From assembly GCA_016790395.1 (NCBI GenBank), contig JAEUPH010000342.1, positions 1 through 34,243 on the forward strand: a stretch of 34,243 nt of DNA. Reading direction: 5' to 3'. The first letter of the stretch is position 1. Every line of letters starts with the position of its first letter. This DNA comes from Rubrivivax sp. (GTDB lineage: Bacteria; Pseudomonadota; Gammaproteobacteria; Burkholderiales; Burkholderiaceae_C). The notes below the pieces were generated by a model. That model was given only the letters and a program-made list of their open reading frames with translations. It was not told the origin of the DNA and ran no database searches. The translations under genes and the position numbers were made by a program. Positions 1 to 6,711 of the stretch are shown one piece after another.

Positions 1-119
1 CCGGTCTGGCTGACCGTGTTGAGCACGAAGTTCCGGAGTTCGGCTGCCAGTGCGGGCAGGTCACCGCGTGGCAGGCGCCGCAGATCGGCCGGCGACTGGA
101 TGGTCTGCAAAAGCTTCAT
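1..119 (-). CDS. dxs: 1-deoxy-D-xylulose-5-phosphate synthase, N-terminal fragment
   Basis: Only the first 39 codons or so lie in the window; the gene runs off the left edge. The product would be the thiamine-diphosphate enzyme that condenses pyruvate and glyceraldehyde 3-phosphate in the first step of the MEP isoprenoid pathway. The visible start ([16 protein letters not shown], then a stretch ending NTVSQTG) matches the conserved DXS amino terminus, where 'I.SP.DLR.L' precedes a helix and 'S.TGGH'. The ATG at 119-117 follows the ispA stop codon by one base (TGAGATG), so it is the third gene of an xseB-ispA-dxs operon, a common order in Proteobacteria. The cofactor and substrate residues are outside the window, so identity rests on the amino terminus and on context. 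Confidence 0.85.
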   Translation of the reverse strand, partial: MKLLQTIQSPADLRRLPRGDLPALAAELRNFVLNTVSQT

Positions 120-120
120 C

Positions 121-1011
121 TCAATGTTCCCGCTCCACCACCTTGTCGGCCAGCACGCCCAGCAGCGCGGCGGCGCCGCCCAGGCCGCTGCGTGCCAGCG
201 CCTCGTGGGCCTGCACGCGGAGCGCTTCGGCGTGGCGGCGCGCCGCACCGAGGCCCAGCACCGAGACGTAGGTGGGCTTGTTGTGGTCCTGGTCCTTGCC
301 GGCGGTCTTGCCCAGCTTCTCGCTGGCCTGCGTCACGTCGAGGATGTCATCCACGACCTGGAAGGCCAGCCCGATGGCCGCCCCGTAGTCTCCCAGCGCG
401 CGCCATGCGGCGTCGCTGCAGGGGCCGCAGGCCGCGCCCATGGCCACGCTGGCCTGCAGCAGCGCGCCTGTCTTGCGGCGGTGCATGTCGCTCAGTTCGG
501 CCTCGTCCAGCGGCCGGCCGATGCTGGCCAGGTCGATGGCCTGTCCGCCGGCCATGCCGGCATGCCCCGCTGCGCGCGCCAGCAGCGCCACCAGCCGGGC
601 CTGGAGCGCCGGCGGCACCCCTTCGTCGGGCGTCAGCACCTCGAAGGCCAGGGCCTGCATGGCGTCACCGGCCAGCATGGCCTGGGCTTCGCCGAACTTG
701 ACATGGACGGTGGGCTTGCCGCGTCGCAGCACGTCGTTGTCCATGCAGGGCATGTCGTCGTGCACCAGCGAGTAGGCGTGGATGAGCTCCACGGCCACCG
801 CAGCGCGCCGGGCTGCCGCCTCGAGGCCGGCGACGGCCTCGCTCGCGGCCATCACGAGAAGCGGCCGCAGGCGCTTGCCGCCGTCGAGCACGCCGTAGCG
901 CATGGCGGCCCCCAGGCCCGCCGGCGCGTCGGACGGGACCCAGGTTTCCAGCGCCAGTTCCACCTGCGCCAGCTGCGTGCGTGCCCAGCCGTCGAAGTCG
1001 GCCGCCGTCAT
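121..1011 (-). CDS. ispA: Farnesyl diphosphate synthase (short-chain polyprenyl synthase)
   Basis: A 296-residue soluble enzyme that adds isopentenyl diphosphate to dimethylallyl and geranyl diphosphate to give farnesyl diphosphate, the precursor for quinones, undecaprenyl carrier and hopanoids. The first aspartate-rich motif is DDMPCMDND at about residues 85-93, followed by RRGKPT. The second is DDILD at 221-225, and GGQAIDL lies between them near 155-161. Tyr80, five residues before the first motif, fits a short-chain (C15) product. The length is normal. It overlaps the end of xseB by four bases (ATGA, 1008-1011), implying translational coupling, and dxs follows one base later. Geranyl- or geranylgeranyl-specific variants cannot be excluded from sequence alone, but the operon favours IspA. 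Confidence 0.93.
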   Translation of the reverse strand: MTAADFDGWARTQLAQVELALETWVPSDAPAGLGAAMRYGVLDGGKRLRPLLVMAASEAVAGLEAAARRAAVAVELIHAYSLVHDDMPCMDNDVLRRGKPTVHVKFGEAQAMLAGDAMQALAFEVLTPDEGVPPALQARLVALLARAAGHAGMAGGQAIDLASIGRPLDEAELSDMHRRKTGALLQASVAMGAACGPCSDAAWRALGDYGAAIGLAFQVVDDILDVTQASEKLGKTAGKDQDHNKPTYVSVLGLGAARRHAEALRVQAHEALARSGLGGAAALLGVLADKVVEREH

Positions 1012-1244
1012 GCCGGGGTCCAGGCCTTCAACTGGCCGTCCTCCAGCACCTTGACCTGCTCCTCGACGGCCTGAAGCCGCGCCCGGCAGAAGTTCAGGAG
1101 GTCCGCGCCACGGCGATACCCGTCCAGCAGCTCGTCCAGCGGCAATTGGCCTTGCTCCATCTGGGCGACGAGGCGATCCAGCTCGGCGAGTGCCTGCTCG
1201 TAGGTGAGGGGGTCCTCGGCGGTGACGGCTGCGCTGCGCGGCAT
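1008..1244 (-). CDS. xseB: Exodeoxyribonuclease VII small subunit
   Basis: A 78-residue product if it starts at the ATG at 1244-1242. This is the small helical subunit of exonuclease VII, which degrades single-stranded DNA with XseA in DNA repair. The core '[18 protein letters not shown]' and the following '[18 protein letters not shown]' match the family, including the conserved L-E-x-I/L-V pattern and G-x-x-L. An in-frame ATG at 1265 and a start at 1280 would add residues that are not family-like. A TAGAAT hexamer on the minus strand (1275-1270) would put transcription start near 1263, also favouring 1244. Neither ATG has a clear Shine-Dalgarno sequence. It is first in the xseB-ispA-dxs operon and is transcribed divergently from the Rieske gene. 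Confidence 0.9.
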   Translation of the reverse strand: MPRSAAVTAEDPLTYEQALAELDRLVAQMEQGQLPLDELLDGYRRGADLLNFCRARLQAVEEQVKVLEDGQLKAWTPA

Positions 1245-1359
1245 TTCGATAGGTGAAAAGAACATGGGCATTCTAGACAATGGCTCCCGCAGCGAGGCAG
1301 CTTCGCCCCGCTCCCGGCGGGCGCGCGTCGCGCCAGCCGCACACCGATCCTGCCCTTGG

Positions 1360-1382
1360 GGGGGCGGCTAGAATCCGCCCCC
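1360..1382 (+). promoter_or_regulatory. Inverted repeat with a -10-like hexamer in its loop, upstream of the Rieske gene
   Basis: Perfect 8-base arms, GGGGGCGG (1360-1367) and CCGCCCCC (1375-1382), flank the 7-base loop CTAGAAT. The loop contains TAGAAT (1369-1374), a good -10 candidate for the gene at 1492; no convincing -35 is visible at the usual distance. It could be an operator over the promoter or only a GC-rich coincidence. The rest of 1245-1491 shows no other clear element apart from a ribosome-binding site. Confidence 0.35.
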
Positions 1383-1473
1383 GCCCTGGGTCGGGCTGCA
1401 GGCCATGTCCGGGGCTTGCCTGTTCTGCCCGCGCGTCGCCGACGGCGGGCCCTGGGGTCGATACCTTCGACGA

Positions 1474-1479
1474 GGAGGA
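1474..1479 (+). promoter_or_regulatory. Ribosome-binding site deciding the Rieske gene start
   Basis: The purine-rich sequence GAGGAGGAT lies about 13 bases upstream of the ATG at 1492. It is downstream of a possible in-frame upstream start at 1405, so the shorter product is preferred. The spacing is slightly long. Confidence 0.5.
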
Positions 1480-1491
1480 TCCACTCGGATC

Positions 1492-2613
1492 ATGTCGGAC
1501 CTGAGCATCAGCCTCGAGTCGCTCGAGCGCGCCCGCACGCAGCTTTCTGTTTCCAGCTACTTCGACGAGAGCCTGTTCCGACGCGAACAGGAACTCATCT
1601 TTCAGCATTCACCGCGCTACCTGGGGCATGAGCTCGCGCTGCCCGAGGTCGGCGACCATCTCGCGCTGGCCCAGGAAGACGAAGGGCGGGCCCTGGTCCG
1701 CACATCGGCAGGCATCGAACTGGTGTCGAACGTCTGCCGCCACCGGCAAGCGGTGATGCTCAAAGGGCGCGGCCATGCCGGTCGCAACATCGTCTGCCCG
1801 CTGCACCGCTGGACCTACGACCTGCACGGCGCCCTGGTCGGCGCACCGCACTTCGACAAGGACCCCTGCCTGAACCTGCGCAACTACCCGGTGCAGAACT
1901 GGCAAGGGCTGTTGTTCGAGAACAACGGCCGCTCGGTCGCCACGGACCTCGCGGCACTGGGCGCGGCATCCCAGCTCGACTTCTCCGGCTACGTCTACGA
2001 CAGCGCCCGGCTGCACGAGTGCGACTACAACTGGAAGACCTTCATCGAGGTCTACCTCGAGGACTACCACGTCGGGCCCTTCCACCCGGGTCTTGGCCGC
2101 TTCGTCACCTGCGACGACCTGCGCTGGGAGTTCGGCCGCCACCATTCGGTACAGACGGTGGGCATCAGCAAGGGCTTCGACCGTCCCGGCTCGCCGGTCT
2201 ACCAGCGCTGGCACGACGCCGTGAAGCGCTTCCGCGACGGCGCGCCCCCCGAGCAGGGCGCCATCTGGCTGACCTACTACCCGACGACCATGGTCGAGTG
2301 GTATCCGCACGTGCTGGTGGTGAGCACGCTGTTCCCGCGCGGGCCGCAGAAGACGCTGAACCTCGTGGAGTTCTTCTATCCCGAGGAGATCGCCGCCTTC
2401 GAGCGCGAGTTCGTCGAGGCGCAGCAGGCCGCCTACATGGAGACCTGCATCGAGGACGACGAGATCGCGCTGCGCATGGACGCCGGACGCCGCGCGCTGA
2501 TGCTGCGCGGCGACGACGAGGCCGGCCCGTACCAGAGCCCGATGGAAGACGGCATGCAGCACTTCCATGAGTGGTACCGGCGCGAGATGGAGATGCCGGG
2601 CGCGGGCGGATGA
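1492..2613 (+). CDS. Rieske non-heme iron oxygenase (aromatic ring-hydroxylating dioxygenase alpha-subunit family)
   Basis: 373 residues. The Rieske centre is visible as C82-x-H84 and C102-x2-H105 (within VCRHRQAV and CPLHRW). The mononuclear iron site is in 'NWKTFIEVYLEDYHVGPFHP', with H193 and H198 in the family spacing H-x4-H and an acidic bridging residue at 190-191. A carboxylate ligand is expected in the EDDEIALRMD region near the carboxyl end. The enzyme should use O2 and two electrons to oxidise a substrate that I cannot identify. No ferredoxin, reductase or beta subunit is adjacent, so electron donors must come from elsewhere. The start at 1492 is chosen for the ribosome-binding site and because sequence before it is not family-like. 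The stop overlaps the next start (ATGA, 2610-2613). It is divergent from the isoprenoid operon. Confidence 0.85.
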   Translation: MSDLSISLESLERARTQLSVSSYFDESLFRREQELIFQHSPRYLGHELALPEVGDHLALAQEDEGRALVRTSAGIELVSNVCRHRQAVMLKGRGHAGRNIVCPLHRWTYDLHGALVGAPHFDKDPCLNLRNYPVQNWQGLLFENNGRSVATDLAALGAASQLDFSGYVYDSARLHECDYNWKTFIEVYLEDYHVGPFHPGLGRFVTCDDLRWEFGRHHSVQTVGISKGFDRPGSPVYQRWHDAVKRFRDGAPPEQGAIWLTYYPTTMVEWYPHVLVVSTLFPRGPQKTLNLVEFFYPEEIAAFEREFVEAQQAAYMETCIEDDEIALRMDAGRRALMLRGDDEAGPYQSPMEDGMQHFHEWYRREMEMPGAGG

Positions 2614-3503
2614 GGGCGTCACCGACGCTGCTCATGCTGGGCGCGTCGCTGTTGTTCGCGCTGATGGGTGTGTGCGTGAAGTTCGCGTCGGCGCGCTACA
2701 GCGCCGGCGAGATCGTCTTCTACCGCTCCCTGGTCGGCTTCGCGATGATGATGGTGACACTGCGCGCTCGCGGCGTCTCCTGGCGCACCGACAAGCCCGG
2801 CATGCACTTCTGGCGCAGCGCCAGCGGCGTGACGGCGCTGTGCCTGTGGTTCTATGCCATCGGCACGCTGCCGCTGGCCACGGCGATGACGCTGAACTAC
2901 ATGTCTTCGGTGTGGATCGCGCTCTTCCTCGTCGGCGGCGCGGTGCTGCTGGGCGCCGACCGCGTCGACGGCCGGCTCGTTGCCGCCGTGCTGGCGGGCT
3001 TCGCGGGCGTGGCCATGGTGCTGCGCCCCACCATCGACCAGAACCAGGTCTGGCACGGCCTGGCCGGCCTGGCCTCGGGCGTGCTTTCGGCCATGGCCTA
3101 CCTGCAGGTGACGGCACTCGGACGCGCGGGCGAACCGGGCGAGCGCGTGGTGCTGTACTTCTCCTTCGGCGGGCTGCTCGCCGGTGCCGGCCTGGCGCTG
3201 GTGTCGGGCGGTCCGCACGGCCATGACGGCACGGGCCTGGCGTTGCTGCTGGCGATCGGCGTGCTGGCCACGCTGGCGCAGTGGATGATGACGCGCGCCT
3301 ACGGGACCGGCGCCACGCTGGGCATCGCAGCGCTCCAGTACCTCGGCATCGCCTACTCGTTCCTGTTCGGCGTGTGGCTGTTCGGCGATCCGGTCACGCC
3401 GATGGCGGTGGCCGGCATGGCACTCATCGTCGGCGCCGGTGTGGCCGCGACGCTGCTGCGCGGCGGCACGCCCAAGGGCGACGCCACCTCCACCGAAACC
3501 TGA
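2610..3503 (+). CDS. DMT superfamily transporter, EamA domains
   Basis: 297 residues, almost entirely hydrophobic, with the two-fold repeated EamA architecture of ten membrane helices. The first repeat begins 'LLMLGASLLFALMGVCVKFA', then SAGEIVFYRSLVG, the typical first-loop pattern. The second repeat covers about residues 150-290 and ends with 'FLFGVWLFGDPVTPMAVAGM', the characteristic helix 9-10 segment. Such proteins usually export metabolites or amino acids across the inner membrane; the substrate here is unknown. The ATG at 2610 overlaps the Rieske stop codon (ATGA), so the two are coupled and may act on one pathway, for example exporting a product or intermediate. The sulfurtransferase gene follows 11 bases after the stop. 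Confidence 0.85.
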   Translation: MRASPTLLMLGASLLFALMGVCVKFASARYSAGEIVFYRSLVGFAMMMVTLRARGVSWRTDKPGMHFWRSASGVTALCLWFYAIGTLPLATAMTLNYMSSVWIALFLVGGAVLLGADRVDGRLVAAVLAGFAGVAMVLRPTIDQNQVWHGLAGLASGVLSAMAYLQVTALGRAGEPGERVVLYFSFGGLLAGAGLALVSGGPHGHDGTGLALLLAIGVLATLAQWMMTRAYGTGATLGIAALQYLGIAYSFLFGVWLFGDPVTPMAVAGMALIVGAGVAATLLRGGTPKGDATSTET

Positions 3504-3514
3504 AGGAGACCCCG

Positions 3515-4354
3515 ATGCCGTTCACCACGCTCGTCACTGTCGCTGAACTGCAGTCGCTGCAGGCCGCTGGCGCACCGCTGGTGCTGCTGGACTGCGGCTT
3601 CGACCTCGCCGACCCGGCGGCCGGCGAACGCGCCTACGCCGCGGGCCACGTCGCCGGCGCCCGCTACGCCCACCTCGACCGCGACCTGTCAGGCCCCAAG
3701 CAGCCGGGCCGCGGACGCCACCCGCTGCCCGCCCGCGAAACCCTGGCCGCCACCGCCGGCGCCTGGGGCGTGGCGGCGGGCGTGCAGGTTGTCACCTACG
3801 ACGCCCAGGGCGGCCCCTACGCGGCGCGGGCCTGGTGGCTGCTGCGCTGGCTGGGCCACGAGGCCGTGGCGGTGCTCGACGGCAGTGCGGCGGCCTGGCA
3901 GGCGGCGGGCGGTGCCTGGGTGACCGACAGGCCCGCAGCATCCGGCCGGGCGCCCTACCCGGCCGTGGCGCCCGCCATGCCCACGCTCCAAGCCGACGCG
4001 CTGCAGGCCCGTCTGGGCCAGGTGCGCTTGTTCGACGCCCGCTCCGCGGAGCGCTTCCGCGGTGAGGTGGAACCCCTGGACCCGGTGGCCGGCCACATTC
4101 CCGGGGCCACGCTGCGCTTCTTCAAGGACAACCTGGCGGCCGACGGCCGCTTCAAGCCCGCGGCACAGCTGAGGGCCGAGTTCACGGCGCTGGGCGGCGG
4201 CGACGCCGAGGTCGTGCACCAGTGCGGCTCGGGTGTCACCGCCTGCCACAACCTGCTGGCCATGGCGCATGCGGGACTGGGCACGACGACGCTCTACCCG
4301 GGCTCGTGGAGCGAGTGGTGCAGCGACCCGTCGCGCCCCGTGGCGCGCGGCTGA
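3515..4354 (+). CDS. Thiosulfate/3-mercaptopyruvate sulfurtransferase (tandem rhodanese)
   Basis: 279 residues with two rhodanese domains. The amino-terminal domain (about 1-135) has YDAQGG at the loop position and no cysteine, so it is structural, as usual. The carboxyl-terminal domain (about 145-275) carries the catalytic loop C237-G-S-G-V-T-A, whose CG[SP]G-T pattern is typical of mercaptopyruvate/thiosulfate sulfurtransferases. It moves sulfane sulfur to cyanide, thiols or an acceptor protein, probably in the cytoplasm since no signal peptide is present. The start is set by the ribosome-binding site AAGGAGA (3503-3509), which overlaps the stop of the upstream transporter gene. It is likely co-transcribed with the transporter and the Rieske gene. 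The thiosulfate versus mercaptopyruvate preference cannot be decided here. Confidence 0.87.
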   Translation: MPFTTLVTVAELQSLQAAGAPLVLLDCGFDLADPAAGERAYAAGHVAGARYAHLDRDLSGPKQPGRGRHPLPARETLAATAGAWGVAAGVQVVTYDAQGGPYAARAWWLLRWLGHEAVAVLDGSAAAWQAAGGAWVTDRPAASGRAPYPAVAPAMPTLQADALQARLGQVRLFDARSAERFRGEVEPLDPVAGHIPGATLRFFKDNLAADGRFKPAAQLRAEFTALGGGDAEVVHQCGSGVTACHNLLAMAHAGLGTTTLYPGSWSEWCSDPSRPVARG

Positions 4355-4367
4355 ATCCCCTGCGCCG

Positions 4368-4381
4368 TTGACTGCTGTCAA
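4368..4381 (+). promoter_or_regulatory. FNR/ANR-type palindrome upstream of the universal stress gene
   Basis: TTGAC-tgct-GTCAA is a perfect dyad with the 4-base spacing of FNR/ANR/DNR-family sites (consensus TTGAT-N4-ATCAA). CACACT at 4403-4408 would place transcription start near 4415, so the site would be centred at about -40.5, the class II activator position. The same bases could form a short hairpin, but no T-run follows, so a terminator is less likely. No experimental support is available. Confidence 0.5.
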
Positions 4382-4473
4382 CACGGCGCGCGGAATCCGG
4401 ACCACACTGGAATCACGGCGGGTCACCTCCGGGCCACAGGGGCCGCGCAGGCGCCCACCGAACAGGAGCCACC

Positions 4474-4908
4474 ATGTTCAAGCGCATCCTCTTCCCCACC
4501 GACGGCTCTGACATCACCGGCAAGGCGTTGCAGACCGCGCTCTCGCTGGCGCGCCTGTCGGGCGCCGAGATCAGCGCGCTGGCCGTGAAGGAGCCCTTCC
4601 CCTACAGCGCCGTGTCCGAGATGCAACCCGTGCCACCGCAGGAGTTCTTCGACGCCCAGGAGCGCGTGGCCACGGCCCGCGTGAAGACGGTGCAGGCCGC
4701 CGCCGAGGCCGCTGGGGTGAAGATGCAGGGCTTCACCGTCGAAGGCCTGCACCCCTGGGAAGCCATCCTGGACCACGCCAAGGCGCAGGCCTGTGACGTC
4801 ATCGTGATGGCCTCGCATGGCCGCCGTGGCATGAGCGCGCTGCTGCTGGGCAGCGAGACGCAGAAGGTGCTGACGCACAGCACGCTGCCGGTGCTGGTGG
4901 TCCGCTGA
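4474..4908 (+). CDS. Universal stress protein, UspA family
   Basis: 144 residues, one Usp domain. It starts 'MFKRILFPTDGSDITGKAL', the usual first strand and D-G-S loop, and ends with the nucleotide-binding signature G-x2-G-x8-G-S (in HGRRGMSALLLGSETQKVL) followed by the last strand LPVLVVR. This glycine pattern indicates an ATP-binding Usp type. Such small cytoplasmic proteins support survival in stress, stationary phase or oxygen limitation. The start is preceded by AGGAG (4464-4468). The gene has its own 119-base upstream region carrying an FNR/ANR-like palindrome, which suggests low-oxygen control. The stop codon lies nine bases from the stop of the convergent ZIP gene, with no terminator between them. 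Confidence 0.92.
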   Translation: MFKRILFPTDGSDITGKALQTALSLARLSGAEISALAVKEPFPYSAVSEMQPVPPQEFFDAQERVATARVKTVQAAAEAAGVKMQGFTVEGLHPWEAILDHAKAQACDVIVMASHGRRGMSALLLGSETQKVLTHSTLPVLVVR

Positions 4909-4917
4909 GTCGCGTTC

Positions 4918-5694
4918 TCAGTGGCTGTGGCGGCCGGCGGCCGCCAGCAGCACCAGGCCCAGGCCGGCCGCCAGCCAGGCCACCTGGGCCACCGTGTCCT
5001 TGAACGACAGCCGGCGCTGCAGCTGCGGCAGCAGGTCGGCCACCGCCACGTAGACGAAGCTGCTGGACGCCACCACCAGCAGGTAGGGCAGCAGCGCCTG
5101 CCAGGGCACCACCAGGTAGTAGCCCAGCACGCCACCCAGGACGGCCGCCAGGCCCGAGATCGCGTTGTAGAGCAGCGCCTTCCTGCGCGAGAAACCCGCA
5201 CCCAGCAGCACGATGTAGTCGCCGACCTCCTGGGGAATCTCGTGCGCCAGGATGGCCATGGCCGTGATCCAGCCCAGGCTCGGGTCAGCCAGGAAGGCGG
5301 CGGCGATGATGATGCCGTCGCAGAAGTTGTGCACCGTGTCGCCCACCAGCACCGACAGCCCGCCGCGGCCGGCCTGCTCGGCGTCGAAGTGGTGGTGGTG
5401 GTCATGGCCGTCGTGGCCGTGGTGGTGGTCGTGCCGGTACAGCTCGGCCTTCTCCAGCAGCCAGAAGAACAGCAGGCCACCCAGCAGGGTGCTGAACAGG
5501 GCCGAAGGCTCGGCCCCGCTTTCGAAGGCCTCGGGCAGCACGTGCAGCAGCGCCGTGCCCAGCAACACGCCCGCCGAGAGGCTGACGAGGCTCTTCACCA
5601 CGCGGCCCAGGACGGCCAGCGTCAGCGAGGCGGCGATGAGGACCGAGAGCGCGCCACCCGCGGTGGTGGCCAGGACGATGTAGAGGAGGGTCAT
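4918..5694 (-). CDS. ZIP family divalent metal transporter
   Basis: 258 residues with about eight membrane helices. The ZIP signature helices are HNFCDG (H122-G127, helix 4) and HEIPQE (H151-E156, helix 5), which form the binuclear metal site. A cytoplasmic histidine cluster (H88-H102, ten histidines in fifteen residues, interspersed with D and G) lies between helices 3 and 4, as in metal-sensing loops of ZIP proteins. The likely role is zinc uptake, possibly also other divalent metals, across the inner membrane. The start ATG lacks a Shine-Dalgarno sequence and is only six bases after an 11-base-pair hairpin (5701-5729), an unusual arrangement. It lies downstream of the dienelactone hydrolase gene on the same strand and converges on the universal stress gene. 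Confidence 0.9.
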   Translation of the reverse strand: MTLLYIVLATTAGGALSVLIAASLTLAVLGRVVKSLVSLSAGVLLGTALLHVLPEAFESGAEPSALFSTLLGGLLFFWLLEKAELYRHDHHHGHDGHDHHHHFDAEQAGRGGLSVLVGDTVHNFCDGIIIAAAFLADPSLGWITAMAILAHEIPQEVGDYIVLLGAGFSRRKALLYNAISGLAAVLGGVLGYYLVVPWQALLPYLLVVASSSFVYVAVADLLPQLQRRLSFKDTVAQVAWLAAGLGLVLLAAAGRHSH

Positions 5695-5700
5695 GAAAAG

Positions 5701-5729
5701 GTCGGGGCCGGCATGTTACCGGCCCCGAC
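5701..5729 (-). terminator. Strong GC-rich hairpin between the hydrolase and ZIP genes
   Basis: Perfect 11-base arms, GTCGGGGCCGG (5701-5711) and CCGGCCCCGAC (5719-5729), with a 7-base loop. Read on the minus strand, it is followed by CTTTTC and then the ZIP ATG. It may terminate hydrolase transcripts, weakly given four T residues, or act as an attenuator or structural block at the ZIP start. The loop holds TAACAT, a weak -10 match on the minus strand. Confidence 0.5.
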
Positions 5730-5743
5730 GCAGTCATCTTAGC

Positions 5744-5759
5744 GAGGCTGTCAAGCCTC
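5744..5759 (-). other. Small hairpin just after the hydrolase stop codon
   Basis: GAGGCT (5744-5749), a 4-base loop and AGCCTC (5754-5759) form a perfect 6-base-pair stem six bases after the hydrolase stop. Together with the larger hairpin at 5701-5729 it makes a tandem stem-loop region that could protect or end the upstream transcript. Confidence 0.3.
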
Positions 5760-5765
5760 TCGGGC

Positions 5766-6653
5766 TCAGGCCAGGCCGTGGGCCTTGAACCAGGCCAGCG
5801 CGCGCTTCCAGCCGTCCTCGGCCGCCTCCTTGCGGTAGCTGGGGCGGTAGTCGGCATGGAAGGCATGCGGCGCATCGGGGTAGACGACGAACTCGCTCCT
5901 CTTCGCCGCCGCGCTGCCGCCGGCGAGGGCGGCCTTCATCTTCTCCACCGTCTCCAGCGGGATGCCCGGGTCCTGGCCGCCGTAGAGGCCCAGCACCGGG
6001 CCACCGAGCTTGCCGGCGATATCGACCGGATGGGTGGGCGACTGGGGCGTGGGCGCGCCGACGAGTCGCCCGTACCAGGCCACGCCGGCCTTCACCGCCG
6101 GATTGTGCGCGGCGTACATCCAGGTGATGCGGCCGCCCCAGCAGAAGCCGGTGACGCCGACCCGGGCGGCATCGGCGCCCTGGGTCCTGGCCCAGGCGAC
6201 GCAGGCGTCGAGGTCGCCCATGACCTGGCCGTCGGGCACCTTCGAGATGACCTCGGCGATGAGCTTGGCGATCTCGCCGTAGGCACCGGCGTCGCCCTGG
6301 CGCACGAAGAGCTCGGGCGCGACGGCGAAGTAGCCGGCCCGCGCGAAGCGGCGCGCCACGTCGGCGATGTGCTCGTGCACGCCGAAGATCTCGCTCACCA
6401 CCAGCACCACCGGCAGGCCGGTGCGGCCGGCGGGCGCAGCCCGGTAGGCGGGCATCTTGAAATCGCCCACCGCGATGGTGACCTCGCCTTCGACGAGGCC
6501 ATCGACCGGCGTCTTGATCGTGGTCTGCGCCATCACCGGCAGCACGGCCGCGGCAAAGCCGGTGCCGACGCCGCGTCGCACGAAGTCGCGGCGGTCCAGG
6601 CGGGCCAGCGGCGAGGTGGGCGGGACCAGGGTGTCGAAGTCGGGCTGCGTCAT
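5766..6653 (-). CDS. Dienelactone hydrolase family protein with Tat signal
   Basis: 295 residues. The alpha/beta-hydrolase triad of the dienelactone hydrolase family is visible: Cys171 in the nucleophile elbow GFCWGGR, Asp228 in YGGQDPG and His263 in DAPHAFH. SEIFGVHEH near residues 88-95 is also family-typical. The amino terminus has a twin-arginine motif, D-R21-R22-D-F-V, followed by a hydrophobic stretch ending VMAQ, so folded export to the periplasm is likely. The natural substrate is unknown; dienelactone is only the founding member's substrate, and no catechol pathway genes are nearby. The start has AAGGAGA (6664-6658) four bases upstream. It is divergent from ppx, with a 58-base intergenic region. 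Confidence 0.88.
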   Translation of the reverse strand: MTQPDFDTLVPPTSPLARLDRRDFVRRGVGTGFAAAVLPVMAQTTIKTPVDGLVEGEVTIAVGDFKMPAYRAAPAGRTGLPVVLVVSEIFGVHEHIADVARRFARAGYFAVAPELFVRQGDAGAYGEIAKLIAEVISKVPDGQVMGDLDACVAWARTQGADAARVGVTGFCWGGRITWMYAAHNPAVKAGVAWYGRLVGAPTPQSPTHPVDIAGKLGGPVLGLYGGQDPGIPLETVEKMKAALAGGSAAAKRSEFVVYPDAPHAFHADYRPSYRKEAAEDGWKRALAWFKAHGLA

Positions 6654-6699
6654 GGCGTCTCCTTGGGCGAGGCCGCGATGCTAGCGAGGAGGCGACAGG

Positions 6700-6705
6700 T
6701 AGGAT
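6700..6705 (+). promoter_or_regulatory. -10-like hexamer six bases before the ppx start codon
   Basis: TAGGAT (6700-6705) is followed by CGGCGC and the ATG at 6712. If it is used, transcription would start at or within a base or two of the ATG and give a leaderless mRNA. No Shine-Dalgarno sequence with good spacing is seen. No -35 matches well. Confidence 0.35.
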
Positions 6706-6711
6706 CGGCGC

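Noticed and set aside
4366..4388. Hairpin after the sulfurtransferase gene as a terminator
   Set aside because: The stem is only 6 base pairs before a bulge, and no T-run follows; the FNR-type dyad explains the symmetry better.
5384..5440. GTG/CAT-rich low-complexity stretch in the ZIP gene as a possible frameshift or simple-repeat error
   Set aside because: It encodes the expected histidine-rich loop of a ZIP transporter, and the frame stays open into the HNFCDG and HEIPQE helices.
6692..6698. GCGACAG upstream of ppx as a Pho-box half-site
   Set aside because: No second repeat is found 11 bases away on either side.
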